Of a stretch of DNA of 64,000 nucleotides, positions 44,231-55,300 are shown piece by piece. The stretch comes from Scylla paramamosain (Eukaryota > Arthropoda > Malacostraca > Decapoda > Portunidae), in NCBI RefSeq assembly GCF_035594125.1, contig NC_087163.1:10989501-11053500 (forward strand). The letters run 5' to 3'. Positions within the stretch are counted from its first letter, which is position 1; the number at the start of each line of letters is the position of its first letter. The translations under genes and the position numbers were made by a program. Under the pieces are notes generated by a model that searched no databases, had not been told where the DNA came from, and saw only the letters and a program-made list of their open reading frames with translations.

Positions 44231-44382
44231 GTCAAAACGTGCTTTGACACGCGCCCGAGGAAGACGGTGCTGGGTTACCAGGGAAGGGACCCTGGAACCA
44301 ACATCAACGCCAGACACACGGAGCGGACGTCACCCCAGGCAGCAGACATCACATGAAGAGACGAAAAGTGCCCAGCCAGGAC

Positions 44383-44765
44383 TGGGTAGTGTGTGTGTTC
44401 ATTCATGTGTTAGTGGTGATGCACGTAGCGGCGGGCGGCAAGCCTGGCCTTCCGAAGGCTGGGTAGAGAGTGTGTGTTCGTTCATGTGTTGGCAGTGGTG
44501 CACGGAACGATGGGTGGCCACCCTCTTCATCCGAAGACTGGGTAAGTAGTGTGCGTTCGTTCATGCGTTATCGGTGACGCATGGAGCGGCGGATGGCCAA
44601 CCTGCTACTCCGAGGACCCGGGGAGGAAGGGTGTGTTTGCTTGAGTGTTAACAGTAGCTCACGGAGCGGCGGGAGGCAAACCTGGCCCTCCGAGGTCAAG
44701 GTTAAGAGTGTGTTCGTTTGTGTGTTTGACTGTAGCCCACGGTGACCCACGGAAGGCTGACAGCC
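44383..44765 (+). repeat. Minisatellite 1: five ~78-bp units
   Basis: Units start near 44383, 44459, 44538, 44617 and 44696. Each contains gtgtgttc(a/g)ttcatgtgtt, a gcac/ctcacggagcggcggg(a/c)gg block and a ccg-agg end. Later units are more diverged. Confidence 0.85.
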
Positions 44766-44791
44766 TTCTCGCTTCTGCGAATACCAAGGGG

Positions 44792-45420
44792 AGAGGACCT
44801 GCTTTGGACCCATATGTGGGGCAGGAATTTTTGCGTAAAGAGGACCTGCTTTGGACCCAGACGGGACAGGAGCGAATTATTGCGTGAAGAGGACCTGCTT
44901 TGGACCCAGATGGGGGGCAGGAGCGTATTATTGCATGAAGAGGACCTGCTTTGGACCTAGACAGGGACAGGAGCAAATTATTGCGTAAAGAGGACCTGCT
45001 ATGGATCCAGACGGGGGGCAGGAGCGAATTATTACGTGAAGAGGACCTGCTTTGGACCCAGACAGGGGGCAGGAGCAAGTTATTGCGTAAAGAGGACCTG
45101 CTATGGACCCAGACGCGGGCAGGAGCGACCCAGACAGGCAGCAGGAGCAAATTATTGCGTGAAGAGGACCTGCAATGGACCCAGATGGGGGGCAGGAGCG
45201 AAATATTGCGTGTGAAGAGGACCTGCTTTGGACCCAGGGGGGAGGGGGGCAGGAGCAAATTATTGCGTGAGGAGGACCTGTTTTGGACCCAGACAGGGGT
45301 TAGGAGCGAATTATTGCGTAAAGAGGAGCTTCTTTGGACCCAGACGGGGGGCTGGAGCGAATTATTGTGTAAAGAGGACCTGCTATGGACTCAGACGTGG
45401 GCAGGAGCGAATTATTACTT
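44792..45420 (+). repeat. Minisatellite 2: about twelve ~51-bp units, open in frame
   Basis: Units start gaggacctgctttggaccca and contain ggcaggagcgaattattgcg. Most are about 51 bp, a multiple of three, so forward frames read a 17-residue repeat (REEDLLWTQTGGRSKLL). The frame starting near 44951 stays open to 45571. No initiation context or known domain argues that it is a gene. Confidence 0.88.
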
Positions 45421-45434
45421 AAAAAGAAAAATAG

Positions 45435-45785
45435 GTTCTGCGACTGAGTTTGTTTACTTGCAGAGGCAACCACCAGGAACTGAGTTTGTATGCTTGCTGA
45501 GGATACCACCAGGGACTGAGTGTTTGCTGAGGCTTGTGTGCTTGCAGGGAGCGAATACAACCAGGAAGTGAGCTTGTGTGCTTGCAGAGAGCAGACACAA
45601 TCAGGAAGTGAGCTTGTGTGCTTGCAGGGAGCAGACACAATCAGGAAGTGAGCTTATGTGCTTGCAGGGATCAGACACAATCAGGAAGTGCATTTGTATG
45701 CTTGCATAGGTTGGACACCACCAGAGGGTGAGCTTGTGTGCTTGCAGAGGCTAGACACTACCAGGGGGTGATTTGTGTGCTTATG
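45435..45785 (+). repeat. Minisatellite 3: ~40-48-bp units
   Basis: Units contain gagcttgtgtgcttgcaggg, then agcagacacaatcaggaagt or variants. It directly follows minisatellite 2. Confidence 0.85.
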
Positions 45786-46633
45786 GCTGTGTACTTACAG
45801 AGGACAGAGGCAAGACGCTATCATTGGCTGCCTGCAACGACGCTCAAGCGAGGGGTTTGAGTGTCTTCGACTCAGATACCTCGCATGAACACCAGAGGAA
45901 GCAAGGTCACTCCAGATGGACCCTTAACTCTTGGATCCGAACCGGACGTAGTAGACCAGGGGGAGGACAAGGATTCTTCAATGCTTGTATGTGACCACCG
46001 AGTCATGGGAGCCTCACCAGGGGGAGCACATCATAAGAAGAAAGACCACTAGAGATCCTGACATCTTTGAACGCTTACCTTTTGAAACTCTGTGCTCACA
46101 GTTGTTATTATACACATCGGCCTGAGGACTGACATGGTGGTAATGAAGAGAACCTCCATGAACTGAGAACTGGTGTGATGCTGACCAGAGATGAGGATGA
46201 AACCTGTTGTAAATGTAACATACTGGCGGAGCTGGAAACATGTCCAAGCTCTACTAACCGATGCCCAGTGACCGCTGTGTGGTTGCAGATATCGCTAGTT
46301 GGTTCTGTACATAATGGTACCTCGGCATTGATGTGAGTGACTATGTTATGGAGTTTTCTCCGCAGCTTGAACCATAACATAAATGTTGGGGATATTTACA
46401 CTCATTAACGTAATTGCCGTTGTCTAGTTCAGGTATTGATCACATTGAATTGTCAGTCAGCTGATCAGGTGAAGAGACTTATCTGCTATCTGATATGGAG
46501 AAAGATTGTGCGCACAACTCTAACCCCTTCACTGCTGAGAAAGGGGCCACCGATTACAAACTCTGTTGGGTGACGCTGGGACTATGTGAGTTTACGCAAT
46601 ATGTGAATTTCGAGCGAAGCCCGACAGGGGGAG

Positions 46634-47256
46634 TGTTACCGCCAAACGGGTGAAAGAAGTTGTTGTGCAAGAGAGTTTGTCAATGAAGAAAGAAAGGACC
46701 TGGAGGTCAGGGCAAGGACCAAGATGAGGCCTAAGTCAGCGAATTTCTTGTATGGTCGGTGTTGAGGTAGTGTTGATGTAAGGAGATGAAGGATGCTTGT
46801 TATGACATGAGGCTAAGATGAGGCCGGCCTTATCGCCGTCGCTAATAGATAACAATGGACAGGGTAGGAACCCAGGCAGTAACTGAGGATGATAGGGACA
46901 CTTTGCTGAGGACACTCATGCGGGGAGGACGTGTGTTGCTGCAGAGACAGAAGTAGATAGACCTACCTAGAGCACCTGTCAGAAAGGGCGTGCGCATTAC
47001 TTAACGATTACCCCAAGACCCAAACACGTAAGTGTAACAACTGTCTGTATAAGAATACATTATCCTATAAGTATCGTGCAGAATCGTATCTGTATTACAC
47101 AGATTATTCATATAGAATATTGTCTATGATCATTAATGTATGTCTTCAGGTTTTGACTGAATTCAAGCGGGTCCAGCCGGATTCATTCGGATTCAATAAA
47201 TGATCCGTGTCATCGTGTGGGTCTCAAATAACCTTTGCCGCCTGCTGACGGTAATA
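46634..47256 (+). repeat. 3' LTR of the non-autonomous element
   Basis: Direct repeat of 43634-44230. It includes ggattcaataaatgatccg, a plausible polyadenylation signal, shared with a mutated version in the 5' copy. Confidence 0.9.
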
Positions 47257-47362
47257 GTATTCCCCTACACAAAGTTTGGCTGGATTTTATTTATTTATTT
47301 ATTTATTTATTTATTGACCACAGGGAAGTACACACCAATAAACACATTAAAAAATAATCCAA

Positions 47363-48427
47363 ATTAGAGACGTCGCAGTGAGGCTGGTAGATACCTATCA
47401 GCGCCAGCATTTTTAATTGTCTCCGATTTCGTGGTGCAAAGGGGTGACTTAGCCAAATTTGAAATCGATGTGCAGGAAAAGTACAGCATGAATTGCTGCA
47501 CAAGTGTATCTAAAATTAAAAACATAACCCTTAATATTAATATTCATACTTACTGGTGTATGATAAGGCTTTGTTAATTGAATTATAAGATAAAACTAAA
47601 AATAGGTAATGAATTTTTTTTAAGTAAGTATAAACAGTAAAAATAAAAGGATGTTGACTTCGGCTTGTGCATTTTATCTGGGAATGTTGAAAAATATCAG
47701 ATATCACTGACACGTCCTGTATATGAAAGTAATCAGTGAAATAAAAAAAAGAACAGCACCGCTGGCGGACGTACGACGTATTTATCTTGATCATGATTCT
47801 TCAGTTAAAGAAAGTGCCGCGCGCCGTTAGGGAGTGTAAAGTGTAAACAATAGCCTCTCAGTTTTGCCGATACAAAGGCCTTTACTTTGCTTTACTATAT
47901 CCAGAATAGGGTATAGCTCGTTCTTTCAAGAATTTTCTTAATTCCGCTGTAGTCCATGATTGTGGCGGTGATGTATCCATTGTGCAGGGTAGTCGAGTGT
48001 CTGTGTTTAGGTTTGCTCGCTGCCCAAGTACCCGAGGATAGTGATCGTACCGCAAAAATAAAGTCTCTGATACAAAATTATATTTTCTTTACATTAAATG
48101 GATTTGCCTGTTGTTTAGTACATGGAAATGCAAGTATATATTAGTATACTTCCATTGAGGTCAGTAGAAAATTACAGATTGCCTGCCTTGATACACTTAT
48201 AGGCTCTTTTAAGAATATTATCTGAAATTATGAATAGAAGCTCAAACAATGTCATGTGCTGTCAGTTATCACGAAATTAATTGACTTAAAATTCAGACGC
48301 ATTACTGTGCAACGATACACCTTTGTAAGCTTGTAAAACCTTGCCCCAAAAAGTATTTATTTTCCGGCGAGAATTAAAAATTCTGGCGCTATCTGGTATC
48401 AAAACGCTCACTGCGACGTCTCTAATT
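47363..48427. mobile_element. Candidate MITE-like element with ~65-bp terminal inverted repeats
   Basis: 47363-47428 and 48360-48427 are inverted copies sharing aattagagacgtcgcagtga, a gccag(a/c)atttttaatt block and interspersed matches. The ~0.93 kb between them has no recognised coding sequence. Target duplication was not resolved. It could be a non-autonomous DNA transposon inserted in the LINE-delta 3' region. Confidence 0.6.
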
Positions 48428-48719
48428 ACAAATATACAGAGGAAATTTTTGCAACTACGATATTGAAAATATATCATCGAAAATAAAATCTGTTGCATAA
48501 AAACAAAACACAACTCATAAAAACCTGACATAGCAACCAAATAAAAACAAGACACATTATAAAAATAAAACAGCGGAATGTAAATAATTAGACAAGAAAT
48601 TCATTGAAAATATTTAAAACCCCTAAAAGACATGCGTAAAAACTAAATTGTAATCCTATACATTTATGTAAAAAACAAAAATTTATCCAAACAAACCTTT
48701 TTTTTTATGCAAACACACA

Positions 48720-51334
48720 TCCAACATTAATATAAAGACAATACTTCATGTACAATTCTACAAACATTTATATAATCAGATCTATCAACAAATAAATTAT
48801 TAACTGTCGTTACATTATTTCTTTCTCTAACGTGACTGGAAATAGGACAATTTTCAAGAACATGTATCTCCGTTTGAATCATACCACATGAACACAATCT
48901 TTCCTCCATGGGAAGACGACCCATTCCTCGCCGATTCCAGCGTCCCTTTTCAACTGCCAACGAGTGTGAAGGCAGACGTAACCTTGTCCAGGACACTCGT
49001 TCCAATTCATTAACTTTAACGTTTTTTTTATGTAAATGTCATGCACTATTAGTTCACTATTGACAGACTTATAAAAACTTAGCCTGTTTGATACTGAAAC
49101 TCTCACACAGGTCTTCACCTCATCCATTGCACTGTGCACATCGTCACTGTCGACAGTGATCAAGTTTGTCATATACCTGGACACAACATCATTATACCTT
49201 AGTGCCGCCTTAATTGCATATATCAGTGGGTCGTCATCCATTGTGGTTCTTTTTGTCCACATTTCTTTACAGAATTTTCTTTGTTTTGCCTTAACTAGTG
49301 CACAGACTGGGGGCATGCCCAACTCTACCATGCAAACATCATTGTTCGTCGTTTTTCTTACGCCAAGAAGTTGCTTTATACACCATTTATACTGATTTTC
49401 TATAGGCTTCGTGACTTCATTGAGCCAGGATTCACAACCGTACAGTAGAGATGACATAAGTGCAGCATCAATTTTTTTTTTTTATTATAAATGGCACATC
49501 ATTATTCTTATTAATGAAAGATATAAATTTCAAAGTATGGCACATCTTCATATTAGCATGTAACTTAATTGCAGTTGATGGAGAGCCATCATCAGTAAAG
49601 GGACTTCCTAGATAAATGTAGTGATCACAACAACTAATAACATTATTCTCACTAGTTATATTTTCCTTATCTTCATTATCTCCATTCAGCACCATAAATT
49701 TCATCTTGTTATCATTAATGATCATACCACGAGTGCTGCAAAACTCTTGTAAAATTTTTATCTTACTTTTCATTCCATCTCCAGTTGTTGATAACAGTAT
49801 AGTGTCATCCATCATGACTAAAACATGCAACCATGCAAGGAAACCATCCACAGGACATCGTTGTTTTAACATTTGTATCATTTCATTAACATAAAGGATA
49901 AACAGTATACAAGATGAGGGTAAGCCTTGACGCACACCAACGGTGGTTGCGATGACAGCAGTTCCCACCACACTATTCGTACATCTATACATTGCAGCCA
50001 AAGCTAAGAGCATAGTAACACCACATCCCATCCTCTTCAATGACATAAACAAATCAAACCTCGGTACTCAATCATAAGCTCTACTGAAATCCACAAATGT
50101 AATAAATAGTTTCAGTTTTTTTCTTCGAGCAATATCCATCAACACTGAGTGTTACCAAATGTTCCACACATCTTCTTCCTGGCTGACTCCCCGCCTGTTC
50201 CCCGTGAGGCACAAACCACTGATGGAGGCGAGCTGACAGGACCATGTCATATAATTTTGCTATTGTATTAATAACATTAATTGCTCTATAATTACTTGGG
50301 AGTGCTTTAGACCCATGTTTGTATATAGTGAACAGTTTTGCTGTTATCCAACTAGTAGGGTAAGAGGCAGTCAGAAATATGTTATTAAGGAGTGTAGTTA
50401 TAAACATTATCCATTGAACAGGTAAAACTTTGAAAAGTGTAGGTGGTACTCCATCAGGGCCACAAGCCTTGCCTGGTTTTAATCTCTTAATTTGTCTCTG
50501 CACCTCTTCTACGTTGATCATGTCATCTAGTATCGGTATGTTGAGATGAGAGTGTAGATCATTAGCATTCGGTAAACTATATCCGGTGGACTAAATATTT
50601 TTCAAAGTGCTCTTTAAAGACTTCATCATCTGGCATGGACTCTGTGTTGTTACTATCGTCTGTTATCTCACCGCGCCAGTTTATTGCTTGCCATAATTTA
50701 GCCTGATCATTATTATCCAACATTCTTTCCCACCTTCCTCTTCCATCAGTCACCTCCTCTACACGGGCACAACGTGGGTATTTACTGGCACTTCCACATT
50801 CATATAACATTTCAGTTATAGCAGAGGCTGTTACATCTATATCGTCACTACATTGTGTATGTAAATCTATCTCATTGAGTTTGGACACAAATAATTCATA
50901 GTTGATGTTCTGATATCGTATAGGTCTTTTGCTTATTGACTGGCGATTTTTCACCATATCAATAACATTAATCTCTGCACCATGTTTACCCAGTTCAAAT
51001 GATCTCAGTTTAAGAGTTTCGAGATAAGGTGAAGGCGGTTGTAGCGTAACACTAATTGGTGCGTGATCTGAAGGTAAAGAGTTGTCTCTAACAACGTCAA
51101 AAGATTCAGTCATGTGAGTAAACCCTTAGACACGATACAAATATCCAATTCAGATATCCATTCACTTCCTTTACAGTAGGTTTTCTTACTCAAATAATGG
51201 GAATTCATATTTTGTAAATTGTTAAGAACTAGTAATTCTTCTTCAGCACATATGCCAAGTAACGCTTTAGCATTGTCGTTGGGCATAGGCACAGGGTCAG
51301 GAATAACATTATAAGAAATTCCCGCCATATCCAT
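48720..51334 (-). pseudogene. LINE-delta ORF2: endonuclease-RT with C-terminal Cys/His region
   Basis: Reverse-strand order: endonuclease end (SEWISELDICIVSKGLL, then SLPSDHAPISVTL, SDH catalytic block); RT start (RLKPGKACGPDGVPPTLFKV, SNYRAINVINTIAKLYDMV); motif A FVDFSRAYD followed by a stop where Trp is usual (about 50070); VRQGLPSSCILFILYVNEMI; motif C MMDDTILL in place of YADD; and a C-terminal Cys/His block CSCGMIQTEIHVLENCP. Frames break near 50090, 49465 and 48990. It differs from the other LINEs here and resembles RTE/Daphne-like polymerases; the clade is uncertain. The endonuclease N-terminus is missing. Confidence 0.82.
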
Positions 51335-51345
51335 TATGCCCTGCC

Positions 51346-51780
51346 CTGCCCTGCCCTGGATACATCACTGGAGAGATGACAATTGGAGTGAAGGAGACAC
51401 TGCCTGTAGATGGAATGGATGTGTTGGTTGGGAATGACCTGCTGGAAGTAGAGTCATCCCTAAACTTCAGATGGTAGACAGTCCTCTGGTAGGGAAGACA
51501 GAGACCATCACTCTGCCAGCAGTCCCTTATTCAACAAATGGGGAGGTGTAGGTGCCTGAACTGTTTCCAGTCTGTGCGATGACTCGAGCAAAGGCCTGGA
51601 ATGGACTCGTGGACACCAAAGGAGCAACACAGGAGAATGAAAGCCTGGGCGCCCTGTTCAAGGAATCTGATGAAAAAGGAAATAGCCTGGAGCATGTGAG
51701 TGATGAAAGTTATAGGCCAGGTAGAATCCAATCTTGATTTTGTGATAGAGAAGGGTGAGTTGGTAAAAGCTCAGGAAAGT
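51346..51780 (+). pseudogene. Gypsy-C protease end and linker
   Basis: GYITGEMTIGVKETLPVDGM then DVLVGNDLLE is the C-terminal part of the aspartic protease domain, continuous with PLHKVWLD at 47262 once LINE-delta is removed. The following 250 bp read, across stops, TITLPAVPYSTNGEVQVPEL and a linker before integrase. Confidence 0.75.
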
Positions 51781-52980
51781 GTTGAAAGCCTGTTTGGAAT
51801 GAGATTAAAAAGCTGGATAAGCTTGGTGATGACTATGTGGGTTACTATGTGGATAAAAGTATATTGATGAGGAGCTGTAGACCCTTGAGTGCTCCAGCTT
51901 CTGATCACTGGATGGTGAAAAAGCAGATTGTGGTGCCACATTTTTATAGGAAGAAAATATTGGAAATGGCACATGAAGGAAATCTGGCAGGACACCTGGG
52001 GAGTCGGAAAAACCCTAGGAAAAAATCTCATTTTTACTGACCCAAAGTGAGAGGTGATGTGAATGAGTTTTGTAAAACTTGTGGTTTATGTCAGAAGATG
52101 GGCAAGCTGAACCAGGTGATTCATCCTGGCCCCCTTAACCCTATGCCTGTGGTTGAGGAGCCTTTCAGTAAAGTTGTGATAGACTGTGTAGGTCCTATAC
52201 CAAGGACCATGAGGGGAAAACAATATTTGCTGACTATTATGTATATGTCATGCAGGTTCCCAGAGGCCATTCCACTCAGGAGTATAAACTCTGAAAATAC
52301 TGAGAGAGAGTTTGTGAAATTTTTCTCATGGGTGGGAATTACTAAGGTGTTGCAATCAGACCAGGGAAGTGATTTCACTTCTTGCATGTTCAGGGAAATT
52401 CTAAGGGGCCTGAAGATTGAACAGAAGCTTATCATCCTCGGTCCCAGGGTTGTGTAGAAAGATTTCACCAGACTCTGAAAAATGCTCTCAGGATATATTG
52501 TGAGGAGATGAGTGTTGAGTGGGATGAGGCGTTGCCACTTGCTTTATTTACGTTGAGAGACACTGTGCAAGAGTCAACAGGTTTTAGCCCATTTGTGTTA
52601 GTTTGTGGGCATGAAGTGAATGGTCCTCTGAGAATGGTGAAAGAAAAGTGGTTAGGGGCAGAGGAGCCTTCTGATGTGGTGAAGTATGTGTCAATTTTAA
52701 GGACATATTAACGAGAGCTAGGGAAATTCCGCAAGAAAATTTGAAAGGTAGTCAGAGTGAAATGAAAGGTTGGTATGACAGGAAGGCAAGGGCCAGATCC
52801 TTCCAGCCTTGGGATATGGTCTTATTCATTTTCTCATTACAAGGTAACCCTTTTAAAGCCAGGTTCAGTGGACCTTGGGAGATTGAGAGAAAAGTGAGTG
52901 ATGAGAATTATGTTGTAAAGACTCCTGGGAGGAAGAAAAGAACAAGTTGTGTCACATAAATATGTTGAAGCCTTTTCATG
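51781..52980 (+). pseudogene. Gypsy-C integrase (located before RT)
   Basis: The HHCC zinc-binding region is visible as HEGNLAGHLGSRK and FCKTCGLCQKMGK. The core has KVVIDCVGPIPRTMRGKQYL (first Asp) and GITKVLQSDQGSDFTSCMF (second Asp), then decays. Out-of-frame VSVEWDEALPLALF and STGFSPFVLVCGHEVNGPLR blocks follow. A C-terminal FKARFSGPWEIERKVSDENY/VVKTPGRKK region and a final HINMLKPFHEMEVEKEN complete it. It contains stops and shifts at about 52038, 52456, 52711 and 52958. Confidence 0.85.
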
Positions 52981-53030
52981 AAATGGAAGTAGAAAAGGAA
53001 AATTAAGTAGAAAAAGGAGTAAAAAAAAGC

Positions 53031-54540
53031 ATGAATGTAACTACTGAGGTGGAAGAGGAGTGGTCTGAAATGAAACTGAGTAGATGTGAAAGAATGGTGC
53101 TGGGGAACTCAGCCATGTTAGAGAATTTGAATGATAAACTGGGACACATGGAGTTAGAAAAGAAGGAAAAGATTAGGAAGATTATTAAAAAATTTAGTTC
53201 TTTGTGCCCTGAATCACCCAGTAAAATAAATATGGTGGTACATGATGTAGATGCTGGGGAGGCTGAACCCATCAAACAACACCCTTACAGAGTTAACCCA
53301 CAGAAAAGGGAAATCATGAGGAAGAAAGTGAAGTATATGTTGAAGCATGACTTGATTAAGCCCAGTGAAAATCCATGGAGCTTACCATGTTTATTAGTGC
53401 CCAAACCTGGTCAAGAGAGTTTCCATTTTTGTATGGATTATAGGAATGTTAACATGGTGACCCTATCCATAGAGTTGATGATTGTATAGATCATGTGGGT
53501 AATGCAAACTTCATAACAAAAATTGACTTGTTAAAAAGGTACTAACAAGTAGGACTTACTGAGAGGGCAAAAACCATATCAGCTTTCATCACCATGGATG
53601 GATTGTATCAGTACAAAGTTCTTCCATTTGGAATGAAAAGCAGTGGAAGTTCTTTTCAGAGATTGATGAACAGAATATTGAAAGAACTGAAGGGATATTC
53701 TGTGTATATAGATGACATTTTGTTATACACTGAGAGGTGTGAGGAACATGTGCAGTTACTGGAGCAAGTATTCAGGAGGCTGGATGATGTCAATCTCACT
53801 GTAAATTTGATGAAAAGTCATTTTATGCAAGCACATGTGGAATACTTAGGTTTCAAGGTAAGGAAAGGTGAAGTGAGAACCGTGGAAGCCAAGGTTAAAG
53901 ACACTGTAGATCTCCCTCCACCCACCAACAAGAAGGAGATACTGAAATTTTTAGGGACCAGTGGGTATTACAGGCATATTTGTAAAAATTTCTCAGATGT
54001 TGCCATGCCTCTGACTAAGTTGCTGAGTAAAAGTCAAAATTTTGTTGGAATAAACATTGTGAGGAAGCTTTTGTGGAAATTAAGTAAATGTTAATCAGTG
54101 CGTTGCGCATCCCTCTTTATGCAAAAAACATTTAATACACCACCCATTCGGACTGGCATCCACATATAAATGTGGATGCCAGTCAGAAAGGGTGATGTAT
54201 TAATGCAGGATCATGAGGGAGTTGAACATCCCATAGGCTATTATTCTAAGAATCTGCTACCATATCAGAGGACTTACAGTACTATTGAGAAAGAGGCTTT
54301 GGGACTTGTGCTGAGTTTGAGTCATTTTGAAGTATATGTCAAAGGGACAGGGCAACCTGTACAGGTCTTCACCGGCCACATCCCCCTGATTTTCCAGGAT
54401 AGAATGAAAAACATCAATGAAATTATGAGGCGGTGTCTGGTCTTGCAGGATTATGACCTAGAAATTCACCAAGTAAAAAGCTGTGAGAATGTAACTGCTG
54501 ATGCCTTGTCTCACGCCCTATCTAGTTGTGAGGCATCCTA
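53031..54540 (+). pseudogene. Gypsy-C reverse transcriptase and RNase H (downstream of integrase)
   Basis: It begins SAMLENLNDKLGHMELEKKE, then HDVDAGEAEPIKQHPYRVNP, ENPWSLPCLLVPKPGQESFH, FCMDYRNVNMVT, DGLYQYKVLPFGMKSSGSSF, the catalytic YIDDILLYTE, and FLGTSGYYRHICKNFSDVAM. RNase H follows with GVEHPIGYYSKNLLPYQRTY and STIEKEALGLVLSLSHFEVY, ending VTADALSHALS. Frameshifts lie near 53485-53590 and 54090-54170, with a small duplication of atgtggatgccagt sequence near 54160. The position downstream of integrase is what marks this element as Gmr1-like. Confidence 0.87.
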
Positions 54541-54563
54541 ATCAGGTGCTTCATGCTTCTTTT

Positions 54564-54573
54564 GGGAAGGGGA
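54564..54573 (+). promoter_or_regulatory. Polypurine tract of Gypsy-C
   Basis: GGGAAGGGGA directly precedes the LTR start TGTCATG. This is the expected primer for plus-strand synthesis. Confidence 0.75.
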
Positions 54574-55300
54574 TGTCATGTTATTTGCCGATTTGTCCCT
54601 GAAAAGGAACACGTTTCTTAGTATCCCCCTTTTACGTTTCCTTTCCATACATATCTTTATTCTTAGTTATAAGTTAGTATAAGGCTTGTTTATTCATTTT
54701 ATATCATGTAATATTATTCCCTTCATGATTTATGTTCTTTATATATAAGGGAAAAGGTGTATTTTAGGTGAAATGTATTGGGGTGATATGTGTCTGCCTC
54801 ACGTATCTGAGTCAGCAGAAATCAGGATGCGTTAGAAGCCCAGAGGTGGTGGTGTTCTCATGAGGTAAATTTGGGTGGTGTTGTGATGACTGAGCAGGTG
54901 TGTGGAGATATTGGCGATGTGGCGGTATAACCCTTAGATAAGATAAGTCTTTTGTGGTATCAAGAGTTCTTGTCCACTGAAATTTGGTTGGTGAGTTGTG
55001 TCGGTGATTTAATGCTGAGCATGCAGTGTCGAGGCTGAGAGGCAGCCATTTTGTGGTTAGGGTTGTAGTGGTATTGTGACATTATCGGTGGCTTTGGGAG
55101 TGGTGTTGTGGTGTTCTAGGTGAACTGTGGCAGTGGTGGTGATGCTTTGCGAGGTTTGAGGAGGTGAAATACGGGAATTGTTGTAGGATAAGGTAATAGT
55201 GTTTGCGGAAATTCCTGCAGCCAGGGAAAATATTCCAGCAGCCTGTGAAGGAGTCAAAGGGTTTTAGTGCTTTGTGTAGTGACGGAAATGTTATATACAT
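54574..55300 (+). repeat. Gypsy-C 3' LTR (right boundary uncertain)
   Basis: Starts TGTCATGTTATTTGCCG and matches the fragment at 38129-39331 over its first ~460 bp, up to aggcagccattttgtgg (about 55055). The other copy is truncated there, so the true end is not defined; about 55300 is a guess. Confidence 0.75.

Larger units (their letters stand above)
43629..47261 (+). mobile_element. Complete non-autonomous LTR retroelement with GTATT duplication
   Basis: Two direct LTRs (43634-44230 and 46634-47256) begin TGTTACCGCC and end GGTAATA. The element is flanked by GTATT (43629-43633 and 47257-47261). Just before the 3' LTR is a purine run (agggggag), a likely polypurine tract, which sets forward orientation. 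The 2.4-kb interior has no protease, RT or integrase; it consists largely of three tandem-repeat arrays. It fits the TRIM/LARD concept of LTR elements mobilised in trans. The two LTRs differ by substitutions and small indels, so the insertion is not recent. Confidence 0.9.
47284..51345 (-). mobile_element. LINE-delta and associated sequence inserted in Gypsy-C protease
   Basis: It starts with an (ATTT)n tract (47284-47315), which on the reverse strand is an A-rich LINE tail. It ends at a (TGCCC)n stretch, after which Gypsy-C protease resumes (GYITGEMTIGVKE). A ctggat occurs at both edges (about 47279-47284 and 51357-51362), a possible target duplication. The coding region is at 48720-51334. 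The unusually long region between tail and coding end holds a separate inverted-repeat element (47363-48427). Confidence 0.75.
43190..55300 (+). mobile_element. Gypsy-C: Gmr1-like Ty3/gypsy element with integrase upstream of RT, heavily nested
   Basis: Forward-strand pieces lie in the order gag/protease (43190-43633), protease (47262-47283 and 51346-51480), integrase (51780-52980), RT and RNase H (53031-54540), polypurine tract (54564-54573) and LTR from 54574. Interruptions are a complete non-autonomous LTR element (43634-47256) and LINE-delta (47284-51345). Removing both rejoins the protease sequence. The order protease-integrase-RT-RNase H is that of Gmr1-type elements and of Ty1/copia, while the RT and integrase sequences look Ty3/gypsy. 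Frames are broken in many places. Confidence 0.82.

Noticed and set aside
44659..45258. 199-codon reverse frame with repeated PPVW-type units
   Set aside because: It is the opposite strand of the 51-bp minisatellite, and openness follows from unit length divisible by three.
38129..55300. The 38.1-kb LTR fragment as the definite 5' LTR of Gypsy-C
   Set aside because: Orientation fits, but LINE-gamma ORF1 and other elements lie between, its right end is missing and no target duplication was found, so a solo LTR is equally possible.
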